Shown: positions 1 through 6,202, counted from the first letter of the stretch. The stretch is DNA of 6,448 bases from CAIYRG01 sp964494505 (GCA_964494505.1 CAZBRO010000057.1:1-6448), one strand, 5' to 3'. A program made the numbers and translations. Notes: generated by a model from the sequence alone, not told the origin.

Positions 1-272
1 CCCATGGCGATGCCGTCGGTGACGGTGATGGTGCAGAATTCGCGCGGCGTGCCGCCGGCCTCCTTGACCCCGCGCTTGGCCGATTGCGCCTGACGCATCA
101 ATGCGATGTTGCAGGGAGCCGCCTCGTTCCAGCAGGAGGCGACGCCGACGAAGGGGCGGTGGATCTCCTCATCCGTCAGGCCCATCGCATAGTAATAGGA
201 ACGATGCGGCGCGCGCTCCGGCCCTTCGGTGACGTGGCGCGAGGGAAGCTTGGATTTGTCGATTGTCGGCAT
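1..272 (-). CDS. ilvD: Dihydroxy-acid dehydratase, N-terminal part (cut by window edge)
   Basis: IlvD dehydrates 2,3-dihydroxy-isovalerate and 2,3-dihydroxy-3-methylvalerate to the 2-keto acids that precede valine, leucine and isoleucine; it is a cytosolic Fe-S enzyme. The 90 readable codons begin MPTIDKSKLPSRHVTEGPER and include the family signatures YYYAMGLTDEEI (about 26-37), VASCWNEAAPCN (44-55) and TPREFCTITVTDGIAMG (75 to the edge). The Cys of PCN (residue 54) matches the first cluster-ligand cysteine of the [2Fe-2S] DHAD branch; E. coli IlvD lacks the SCWNE...PCN wording. The remaining roughly 480 or more residues lie beyond base 1. The start at 272 fits the usual N-terminus. An in-frame ATG at 326 would add 18 basic residues (MARRFVAAK...), which look unlike the family. 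Neither start has a strong Shine-Dalgarno sequence. The gene follows valS on the same strand after a 405-base gap containing a terminator, so it is probably transcribed separately. Family call very secure; exact start fairly secure. Confidence 0.95.
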   Translation of the reverse strand, partial: MPTIDKSKLPSRHVTEGPERAPHRSYYYAMGLTDEEIHRPFVGVASCWNEAAPCNIALMRQAQSAKRGVKEAGGTPREFCTITVTDGIAM

Positions 273-413
273 GGTGCGGGGCTTTCGGTTTCGGCTGGCC
301 TTAGCTGCCACAAACCGGCGCGCCATGGCGAGAGATTCTCAACGGGCGGGGGCGGCGGGCCGCCAATTTTCCAAAACACCCCCCCTCCCCCTCTTTTTCG
401 GGTCGAGGAGAGG

Positions 414-440
414 AAAAACCCAGGATAAGCCTGGGTTTTT
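414..440 (-). terminator. Symmetric intrinsic terminator hairpin
   Basis: Five A residues, CCCAGG, a five-base loop, CCTGGG and five T residues form a perfect inverted repeat with 11 paired positions if the A/T flanks are included. The same structure with a U-tract is read on either strand, so it can terminate in both directions. On the minus strand it lies about 240 bases after the valS stop and about 140 bases before ilvD, where it would insulate ilvD from valS read-through. If an ilvD promoter lies upstream of it (higher coordinates), it could instead act as a leader attenuator. I saw no leader peptide rich in branched-chain residues to support that. Confidence 0.8.
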
Positions 441-463
441 GGCAGCGGAAGGCCGCCCGATAG

Positions 464-522
464 GGTGCGGATTCCGGTGCAATAAGATGCGATAAAGGTG
501 CAATAGAGCCGTCATAGGGTGC
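464..522. repeat. Phased GRTGC pentamer cluster
   Basis: GGTGC occurs at 464-468, 476-480, 497-501 and 518-522, with GATGC at 486-490. The starts are 12, 10, 11 and 21 bases apart, close to one or two turns of the helix. The copies also share flanks: ATAGGGTGCG at 460-469 and 514-523, and GGTGCAATA at 476-484 and 497-505. This could be a set of binding sites on one face of the DNA or a decayed short tandem repeat. No known regulator is assigned. Confidence 0.45.
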
Positions 523-552
523 GTGCGGGTCAGCCGTTTCGTCTCCGTCCTG

Positions 553-568
553 GCCCGGTTTTCCGGGC
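553..568. repeat. GC hairpin GCCCGG-TTTT-CCGGGC
   Basis: A perfect six-base stem closes a four-T loop. It is not followed by a U-tract on either strand, so it is not a standard terminator. It may stabilise the 3' end of the valS transcript or be incidental in GC-rich DNA. Confidence 0.4.
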
Positions 569-637
569 GCGCGACTCACATAGATGGGAACGGCGCGGTG
601 CGCGCAGAAGGCCCCCCTCCGTCCGCTTTCGCTGCCA

Positions 638-661
638 CCTTCCCCCCCTTGTGGGGGAAGG
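638..661. repeat. REP-like inverted repeat after valS
   Basis: CCTTCCCCC and GGGGGAAGG form a perfect nine-base stem with a six-base loop, 16 bases beyond the valS stop codon. The wording, with GCCAC before and GCGAGGA after, resembles the short 'CCTTCCCCC...GGGGGAAGG' palindromes that I recall being scattered between genes in many alphaproteobacterial genomes. There is no U-tract on the valS strand, so it would act as a 3' stabilising or Rho-associated structure rather than a classical terminator. The dispersed nature is inferred from memory because only one copy is in the window. Confidence 0.55.
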
Positions 662-677
662 GCGAGGATACATTCGT

Positions 678-3590
678 TCAGCCGCTCAAGCGTTTCAGGG
701 CTTCCTGCAGGCGCGTGGCTAACGCGGCGGCTTCGGCGCGGCGTTCCTTCTGTTCCTCGATCACCTCTTCGGGGGCTTTGGCGACGAAGGCCTGATTGTT
801 CAGTTTCGCATCGAATTTCGCGATCTCGCTTTCCGCCTTCTGTAAATCCTTCGCCAGACGCGCGCGTTCCTTGTCGAGATCGATCACCTCGCCCAGAGGC
901 AACGCCGCAACCGCTTCGCTCAGAACGAATTGCGCCGAGCCTTGCGGAATTTCGCCCGCGGTGCGCGCACTCGACAATCGCGCCAGAGTCAAAATCATGT
1001 CGCGGTTGCGCGCGAGACGCGCGGACGTCTCCGCGTTCGCGTCCTTGAGCAGGAGCGCAATGCGAGCCCCGGGCGGAACGTTCATTTCTGCACGCACGCT
1101 GCGCACACCCGAGACGATCTCGATCAGCCAGTTCATTTCGGCGCGCGCTTTCTCATCCTGCGGCAGACCCGACAATTCCGGCCAGGGCGACAGCATCAGC
1201 ATGGTGCGGCGCGGCACCGCATGTTCGGCGATGCGCGCCCATAATTCTTCGGTGATGAACGGCATGAAAGGATGCAACAACTGCAAGATCCGGTCGAGCA
1301 CCCAGGCCGCCGTGTCGCGCGTCTCGATCTTGGCCGCTTCGTCATTGCCGTTCAGCACCGGCTTGATGAATTCGACATACCAATCGCAGAACACGTCCCA
1401 GACGAAATGGTAGATCGCGCCCGCGCCGTCATTGAAGCGATAGGCGACGAGCGCCTCGGTGACCTCGGACGCGGCGCGCGCCGTCTCCGCCACGATCCAT
1501 TTGTTGACCGTCATGGTCACGGTTGCCGGATCGAATTCGCGCTTGCGCACGCATTCGTTCATCTCGCAGAAGCGCGCGGCGTTCCACAGCTTGGTCCCGA
1601 AATTGCGGCAGGTCTCCACGCGATTGAGCCCGAGGCGGATGTCCTTCCCCTGCCCCGCCGCGTTGGCGAGCGCGAAACGCAAGGCGTCCGCGCCATACTC
1701 ATCGACGATGTCGAGCGGATCGACGACGTTGCCCTTGGTCTTGGACATCTTCTTGCCATGCTCGTCCACCACCCGGCCGTGGATGAAGACGTGGTGGAAC
1801 GGCACATCGTCCATGAAGTTGAGGCCCATCATCATCATGCGCGCGACCCAGAAGAAGATGATGTCGTACATGGTAACGAGGGTTGAGGTCGGGTAATAGC
1901 GCTTGAGTTCCGGCGTTTCGTCGGGCCATCCCATGGTCGAAAACGGCCACAGCGCAGAGGAGAACCAGGTATCGAGCACGTCAGGATCGCGCCAAATACC
2001 GTATTGAATTGCTGTGCCACCTGAGCGATTGGCGATTAAAGCCATAGCGGCCGTATCGTTGTTAACTGCAACGACTTTCGTCATGTAATAAGCTTCGGCT
2101 TCACTGATTGCCTCACGTTCCGTTTCAGCAACGAAGGCCATTCTGTCGAAAGCGGATAACCCTCCATCGTCGGATCGTTCGAAACCATACCAAACCGGAA
2201 TCTGATGCCCCCACCAAAGCTGGCGCGAAATACACCAGGGCTGGATGTTACGCATCCAGTTGAAATACACATTCGACCAATGCTCCGGCACGAAGCGGGT
2301 GCGTCCGTCTTCCACCGCTTTGATCGCCTTTTCCGCAAGCGGCGTGACGTTCAGATACCATTGCTCGGTGAGAAAGGGTTCCAGCACGACGGTTTTCGTC
2401 TTCTCGTCGTGGGGAACGGCATGGACGATGTCTTCGACCTTGTCGATAAGGCCCGCCACCTCGAGATCGGCGACGACCCGCTTCCTCGCTTCGAAGCGGT
2501 CAAGTCCACGATATGCAGGAGGAATCTGGCCAGCATCGCTGACCATTAAGAGGATCTCTTCGTCCTTAGGGGAAAGCACCGGTAAACTACTGTCATGTGG
2601 TGATCTAGCGTCATCCCCAGATGTGGATTTCAGCGTGCCGTCTGGATTGAAGATACTTATTAATGGCAGCCCGTGGCGTTTGCCGACCTCGAAATCGTTG
2701 AAATCGTGAGCGGGCGTGATCTTCACCGCGCCCGTGCCTTTTTCCGGATCGGAATATTCGTCCGCGATAATCGGAATAGGGCGGTTCGCGAGCGGCAGGA
2801 TGGCGCGTTTGCCGACAAGGCTCTTGTACCGCTCGTCCTCGGGATGGACGGCCACCGCGACGTCGCCGAGCATGGTTTCCGGGCGCGTGGTGGCGACCAT
2901 AATGTAATCGCGCGTCTCGCTACCGGTCTGTTTGCCGTCTTCGTCCAACAACGGCCATTCGAACGTCGCACCGTCGGCCAGCGGATATTTCACGTACCAG
3001 AGCTTGCCCTTGACCTCGATGCTTTCGACTTCGAGATCGGAGACCGCCGTCTGCAGCCGCGGGTCCCAATTGACCAGCCGCTTGTCCTTGTAGATCAACC
3101 CCTGCTTATAGAGAGAGACGAAAACCTTCAGCACGGCGCGGGAAAGCCCCTCGTCCATGGTGAAGCGCTCGCGGCTCCAGTCGCAGGAGGCGCCGAGCCG
3201 CCGGAGCTGGCGCACGATGGTGCCGCCGGATTGCTCCTTCCAGCGCCAGACCTCTTCGAGGAATTTCACGCGCCCCAAGCCGACGCGGCTCATCTGCCGC
3301 TTGGCAAGCTCGCGCTCGACGACGAGCTGGGTCGCGATGCCGGCATGGTCGGTGCCCGGCTGCCACAGCACATTCTTGCCCCGCATCCGCTCGAAACGGG
3401 CAAGGGCGTCCTGCAGCGTGTTGTTCAGCGCATGCCCGATATGCAGGTTGCCCGTTACATTGGGGGGCGGAATGACGATGGAGAAACTCGGCGCGCCCGG
3501 TTTATCGCCGGCGCGAAAGGCGCCGGCGTTCTCCCACTGCGCGTAGAGGCGGGCTTCCACCTCCGTAGGGCGAAAATTCTTATCCAGCAT
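678..3590 (-). CDS. valS: Valyl-tRNA synthetase
   Basis: ValS attaches valine to tRNA-Val in the cytosol and hydrolyses mischarged Thr-tRNA-Val. The 970-residue protein is complete. The class Ia catalytic core shows PPPNVTGNLHIGH (41-53, HIGH signature), GTDHAGIATQ (79-88), RQLWWGHQIPVWY (456-468), DVLDTWFSSALWPFSTMGWPD (537-557) and the KMSKT loop (614-618). The CP1 editing domain spans roughly 195-400 with TTRPETMLGD (234-243) and GTGAVKITPAHDFND (285-299). The anticodon-binding domain includes HPFMPFITEELW (773-784). A charged coiled-coil arm, typical of ValS, ends the protein (about 903-969). Two segments, about 319-358 and 470-533, are longer than in relatives I recall and use rarer codons, see findings. 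The ATG at 3590 gives the normal N-terminus; the ribosome site is weak (AGG eight bases upstream). It lies 81 bases after popZ on the same strand. Confidence 0.98.
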   Translation of the reverse strand: MLDKNFRPTEVEARLYAQWENAGAFRAGDKPGAPSFSIVIPPPNVTGNLHIGHALNNTLQDALARFERMRGKNVLWQPGTDHAGIATQLVVERELAKRQMSRVGLGRVKFLEEVWRWKEQSGGTIVRQLRRLGASCDWSRERFTMDEGLSRAVLKVFVSLYKQGLIYKDKRLVNWDPRLQTAVSDLEVESIEVKGKLWYVKYPLADGATFEWPLLDEDGKQTGSETRDYIMVATTRPETMLGDVAVAVHPEDERYKSLVGKRAILPLANRPIPIIADEYSDPEKGTGAVKITPAHDFNDFEVGKRHGLPLISIFNPDGTLKSTSGDDARSPHDSSLPVLSPKDEEILLMVSDAGQIPPAYRGLDRFEARKRVVADLEVAGLIDKVEDIVHAVPHDEKTKTVVLEPFLTEQWYLNVTPLAEKAIKAVEDGRTRFVPEHWSNVYFNWMRNIQPWCISRQLWWGHQIPVWYGFERSDDGGLSAFDRMAFVAETEREAISEAEAYYMTKVVAVNNDTAAMALIANRSGGTAIQYGIWRDPDVLDTWFSSALWPFSTMGWPDETPELKRYYPTSTLVTMYDIIFFWVARMMMMGLNFMDDVPFHHVFIHGRVVDEHGKKMSKTKGNVVDPLDIVDEYGADALRFALANAAGQGKDIRLGLNRVETCRNFGTKLWNAARFCEMNECVRKREFDPATVTMTVNKWIVAETARAASEVTEALVAYRFNDGAGAIYHFVWDVFCDWYVEFIKPVLNGNDEAAKIETRDTAAWVLDRILQLLHPFMPFITEELWARIAEHAVPRRTMLMLSPWPELSGLPQDEKARAEMNWLIEIVSGVRSVRAEMNVPPGARIALLLKDANAETSARLARNRDMILTLARLSSARTAGEIPQGSAQFVLSEAVAALPLGEVIDLDKERARLAKDLQKAESEIAKFDAKLNNQAFVAKAPEEVIEEQKERRAEAAALATRLQEALKRLSG

Positions 3591-3603
3591 GGCAACGCCT
3601 GTA

Positions 3604-3620
3604 TTTCAGCAATGCTGAAA
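3604..3620. promoter_or_regulatory. Perfect palindrome upstream of valS start (possible operator)
   Basis: TTTCAGC and GCTGAAA flank a three-base centre, 13 bases upstream of the valS ATG. It has the size and symmetry of a dimeric repressor site and overlaps where the -10 and start of a promoter driven from the TTGACG box at 3641-3646 would fall. As RNA it would fold into a seven-base hairpin just before the weak ribosome site, so control of translation is an alternative. Confidence 0.45.
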
Positions 3621-3646
3621 GGACGGTGCGCGCGCGCCATCGTCAA
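3618..3646 (-). promoter_or_regulatory. Candidate valS promoter
   Basis: On the minus strand CTTGACG (box TTGACG at 3641-3646) matches the alphaproteobacterial -35 element well. With a 17-base spacer the -10 would be TCCTTT (3618-3623), which is poor. The strong -35 and the position in the 81-base popZ-valS gap make an internal promoter plausible, but the weak -10 leaves it uncertain. Confidence 0.35.
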
Positions 3647-3671
3647 GGGGGGAAGGAAACGGAAAAAAGGG

Positions 3672-4280
3672 CTATTTCCGGCGGCTGCGGTTTCCGGCGG
3701 CGGCCTGGGCGATTTCCTTGGCGACGGCGGCCTCGATCAGGCCCGGCAGGTTCTCGTCCATCCATTCGCGAATCAGAGGCTTCATCCGCTCGAACAATTC
3801 CGCCCGGTGGGAGTCCACCCATTCCTGCAGCGTGGGGGTAAAGGCGTCGCGCACGGCCTTGAGGAAGAGCCCGTCCAGGCCCTCGGGAACCTCGGACCCG
3901 CGGTCGAGATTGGAAAAGGCCCGGCCCATCGCGGTCCGCGTGACGTCGGAAATCAGGTCGTCCATGGCGGACTCCGCTTTGGGCTCGGCTTCGATGGTCT
4001 CGAAGGCAATGTCGTTATCGATCGGCGGCAGGGACCGCGGCGGCACGAAGGGCTCGGGTTCCTCATCGGGGATTTCCTCGGTGAGTTCGAGAACCTCGGC
4101 CTCGGCCTTCGGCGCGGGTTCCATGGCGGCGGCACGTACCGGCGTGGGTATCGCCGGCGCCGGAGCGGACGCGGGTACGGCATTGGCCGGTTCCGGCTGA
4201 TCCTCCGAAATAATCTTCCGGATGGAGGCGAGGATTTCCTCCATGGTGGGTTCATGCGAGGGATTGGGGACGCTGCTCAT
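3672..4280 (-). CDS. popZ: PopZ / DUF2497 family polar organizing protein
   Basis: PopZ proteins polymerise at the cell pole in Alphaproteobacteria, where in Caulobacter they anchor the centromere through ParB and recruit cell-cycle regulators. The 202-residue product has the three expected parts. The N-terminal interaction helix EPTMEEILASIRKIISED is at 10-27. An acidic, Pro/Ala-rich disordered linker covers about 28-100. A C-terminal helical oligomerisation region covers about 132-192, with KPLIREWMDENLPGLIE at 167-183. Within that region a 19-residue step is repeated once: PTLQEWVD (149-156) against PLIREWMD (168-175). The tail GNRSRRK is basic. The start at 4280 is preceded by a purine-rich GAGAGAAAAGAG stretch suitable for ribosome binding. 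Position directly upstream of valS matches the known popZ-valS neighbourhood. Family membership is firm; that it functions exactly as Caulobacter PopZ is inferred. Confidence 0.88.
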   Translation of the reverse strand: MSSVPNPSHEPTMEEILASIRKIISEDQPEPANAVPASAPAPAIPTPVRAAAMEPAPKAEAEVLELTEEIPDEEPEPFVPPRSLPPIDNDIAFETIEAEPKAESAMDDLISDVTRTAMGRAFSNLDRGSEVPEGLDGLFLKAVRDAFTPTLQEWVDSHRAELFERMKPLIREWMDENLPGLIEAAVAKEIAQAAAGNRSRRK

Positions 4281-4440
4281 TCGCTCTTTTCTCTCGGTGG
4301 ACGAGGCGCGTCGTCCGCTTTCCGGGTCGCTTTCGAACCTAAGCCAGAACGTATAGGAAAGCCATATTGGTTAATGTCTGATTGACGATGCACTACCCCG
4401 ATCCAACAACGCCTCAGAAACCCGCGCCGGGCCTGCCTGC
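4281..4440. promoter_or_regulatory. Divergent intergenic region, popZ-like and FUSC genes
   Basis: These 160 bases must carry promoters for both flanking genes, and the middle (about 4340-4390) is clearly AT-richer than the surroundings. On the plus strand TTGACG at 4382-4387 is a good -35 but the hexamer 17 bases on (AACAAC, 4405-4410) is a weak -10. On the minus strand TATACG (4347-4352) is a possible -10 for the popZ-like gene without a well-spaced -35. No clear operator or hairpin was seen. Confidence 0.3.
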
Positions 4441-5508
4441 ATGATGGCGCGACTCAGGATCGCCCTGCTGCGGCGGCGTGCCGAGGTGCGGCACGGACTG
4501 CGCATTGCCATAGCCGGGCTCGCGAGTTTCGCGCTCGCGCAGGCGCTCGGCTTGCCGCAAGGCTATTGGGCGGTCTTCACCGCGGTCCTCGTGGTGCAGG
4601 GAAGTGTGGGTGGATCGTGGAAGGCTGCCGTCGACCGGCTGGTGGGAACACTTCTGGGCGCGGTCTATGGCGCGGGCGTAGCCGCCCTCGTACCCCATAA
4701 CGACGTGCTGATGCTGGGCGCGGCGCTCGCGATTTCGCTGACGCCGCTGGCGCTCCTGGCCGCCTTCCAGCCGGTTTATCGCGTTGCCCCGATCACCGCG
4801 GTCATCCTGCTGCTGGGGAGTTCGGCGAGCAGCGAAGGCCCCTTCCTGGCCGCGGCCCTGCGCACGGTCGAGGTCAGCCTTGGCGGCTTTGTCGGCATGG
4901 CGGTGTCGCTCTTCGTGCTGCCCGCGCGTGCGCACGCGCTGCTGGGTCAAGCCGCGAACAAGGTCCTGCAGCGGCTGGCGGACCTGTTCGTGGACCTCAT
5001 CGGCGCCCTGCTTGCGCCCGTCGATGCGAACGCGATCCTGGCGCGGCAGGATGCGGTCCGGGTCGCGCTGACGGCGCTCGAGAACATCTCAGACGAAGCC
5101 GCGCGCGAGAAGCGCAATTATCTCACCGACGACGCAGACCCCGAACCGGTGACCCGCACATTGAGGCGCGTCCGGCACGATCTGGTGCTGATCGGGCGCG
5201 TGGCGGCAAAGCCCCTGCCCCCGGAAACCTCCGCCGCGCTGCAGCCGGAGCTGTCGGCGGTCTCGCTCAAGGGAACGCGGCTCCTGCGCGGGCTCGGACG
5301 CGCCTTCGCCGAACGCACTGCGCCGCCGGCCCAGGAGGATTTCCAGGACGCCCTGACGCGGGTCACATCGGAAATGGATGCGATGACCCATGACGAGCAG
5401 CTTGTGGCGCTCGGCTTTGCCTTCGAGCATTTGGAGCGCAACCTCGAAGATCTGGTGCTTCGGGCGCGCGAATTCGCGCAGACCGGGAGAACGAGCGCGA
5501 AGGCTTAG
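4441..5508 (+). CDS. FUSC-family inner-membrane protein (aromatic acid/fusaric acid efflux type)
   Basis: This 355-residue protein resembles the FUSC / aromatic-acid exporter superfamily, whose characterised members (AaeB, fusaric acid resistance proteins) pump aromatic carboxylic acids out across the inner membrane. The family signature GYWAVFTAVLVVQGSVGGSW lies at 41-60, followed by DRLVGTLLGAVYGAG at 65-79. Six membrane segments can be drawn at about 20-37, 42-57, 66-84, 88-109, 111-128 and 142-161. The rest (about 162-355) is a charged, helical cytosolic domain. It is about half the length of AaeB-type proteins, which carry two membrane halves, so it probably works as an oligomer. The substrate cannot be read from sequence. 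The start is ATG 4441 or the adjacent ATG 4444; neither has a clear Shine-Dalgarno sequence, and an in-frame stop at 4372 limits extension. It stands alone on the plus strand, facing away from popZ and towards the pcm-like gene, with 40 bases between the two stops. Confidence 0.85.
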   Translation: MMARLRIALLRRRAEVRHGLRIAIAGLASFALAQALGLPQGYWAVFTAVLVVQGSVGGSWKAAVDRLVGTLLGAVYGAGVAALVPHNDVLMLGAALAISLTPLALLAAFQPVYRVAPITAVILLLGSSASSEGPFLAAALRTVEVSLGGFVGMAVSLFVLPARAHALLGQAANKVLQRLADLFVDLIGALLAPVDANAILARQDAVRVALTALENISDEAAREKRNYLTDDADPEPVTRTLRRVRHDLVLIGRVAAKPLPPETSAALQPELSAVSLKGTRLLRGLGRAFAERTAPPAQEDFQDALTRVTSEMDAMTHDEQLVALGFAFEHLERNLEDLVLRAREFAQTGRTSAKA

Positions 5509-5548
5509 CGGCGCTCGGGGTTCGCCGGGCTTGCCATGACGGCTTGAA

Positions 5549-6202
5549 TTAAAACACGAACGCGGGCGGCTTCTCGAAGCCGGGGAGAACGGGCACCAGC
5601 GCGTCAAAGGCTTCGCGTTCGCCGACTGCGCCTTCGTGATTGACGTAAATGACGCCATGGCCCGCAGCACCTTTGCGCGCGAACGCTGCCAGCCGGCCGC
5701 CATCGGCGAGCTGCGCCAGCAATTCGACGGGCTCGCGAGCCATCGCGCCATTGACGAAGATCACATCGAACGGCGCGTCCTTCGGGCAGCCCTCCGCGAG
5801 CTTTCCCCGTACGACCCGCGCATTGCGGACACCCAGCGCGGCGAGGTTTTCTTCCGCGCGGGCAGCAAGAGCGGAATCTTCCTCCAGCGCCACCACCTCG
5901 CGCGCGAGGAGAGACAGAATCGCGGTGGAATAGCCCGTGCCGCAAGCGAGATCGAGCACACGGTCCCCGGGCTGGATTTGCGCGAGCTGCAGCAGCTTGG
6001 CAAAGGCGCGCGGCTCGAGCAGCACCCGCCCCGGCCCGAGCGAAACGCAACATTCGGCATAGGCGATTGCCGCCTGCGACTCCGGCACGAAGCGTTCGCG
6101 CTCGACGGTCGCCATGGCGTCGCGGATGCGTGCATCGGTGACGTCGTTGGGCCGGAGTTGGGCCGCGACCATATTGGCGCGCTGGGAGGCGGTATCGAGC
6201 AT
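5549..6202 (-). CDS. Pcm-like SAM-dependent methyltransferase
   Basis: This 217-residue protein is of the family usually annotated protein-L-isoaspartate O-methyltransferase, which repairs damaged Asp/Asn residues using SAM. The N-terminus has the family pattern MVAAQLRPNDVTDARIRDAM (11-30) and RERFVP (35-40). SAM motif I is VLDLACGTGYSTAIL (82-96), the acidic ribose-binding residue follows in VVALEED (103-109), and the later motifs FDVIFVNGA (145-153) and QLADGGRLAAF (164-174) are in place. The segment that in true PIMTs reads GQTISQPYxVA is here GPGRVLLEPRAFAKL (56-70), so the conserved Ser/Thr substrate-site residues are absent. I therefore call the methyltransferase fold firmly but not the isoaspartyl activity. 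The ATG at 6202 is supported by a promoter immediately upstream (6234-6262) and by family N-termini; the longer open frame to 6370 would start before that promoter. The family is a known neighbour of tolC, popZ and valS in Alphaproteobacteria. Confidence 0.85.
   Translation of the reverse strand: MLDTASQRANMVAAQLRPNDVTDARIRDAMATVERERFVPESQAAIAYAECCVSLGPGRVLLEPRAFAKLLQLAQIQPGDRVLDLACGTGYSTAILSLLAREVVALEEDSALAARAEENLAALGVRNARVVRGKLAEGCPKDAPFDVIFVNGAMAREPVELLAQLADGGRLAAFARKGAAGHGVIYVNHEGAVGEREAFDALVPVLPGFEKPPAFVF

Larger units (their letters stand above)
273..677. other. Gene-free interval between valS and ilvD
   Basis: No protein-coding gene is credible in these 405 bases; the small open frames have no recognisable product, ribosome site or homology pattern. 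The interval holds, from valS towards ilvD, an inverted repeat (638-661), a GC hairpin (553-568), a run of GRTGC pentamers (464-522), a symmetric terminator hairpin (414-440) and an imperfect CT/GA-rich inverted repeat (about 384-393 against 405-413, next to the terminator). I looked for a sigma-70-type promoter for ilvD on the minus strand between 273 and 413 and saw nothing convincing. An ilvD promoter probably lies somewhere here but cannot be placed by eye. Confidence 0.7.

Noticed and set aside
84..722. Several small plus- and minus-strand open frames in the left 700 bases
   Set aside because: They overlap ilvD, valS or the repeat-bearing gap, have no ribosome site or recognisable product, and are Arg/Pro-rich as expected for out-of-frame GC-rich DNA.
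3591..3671. T-box or other amino-acid-sensing leader before valS
   Set aside because: The gap is only 81 bases and shows no T-box sequence, specifier loop or antiterminator/terminator pair; only the short palindrome stands out.
3675..3701. An 11-base direct repeat (TTTCCGGCGGC at 3675-3685 and 3691-3701) at the end of the popZ-like gene
   Set aside because: It lies within and encodes part of the low-complexity C-terminal tail, and is likely slippage or chance in GC-rich sequence; no insertion-site features accompany it.
2673..4385. A 570-codon open frame on the plus strand opposite valS and the popZ-like gene
   Set aside because: It lies antisense to two well-recognised genes in GC-rich DNA, where long shadow frames are common. 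Its translation (His/Arg/Gly-rich, low complexity) matches no family I recognise.
4414..4950. A 178-codon minus-strand frame rich in Gln, Arg and His
   Set aside because: It is the antisense shadow of the first half of the FUSC gene, whose membrane segments and signature are clear.
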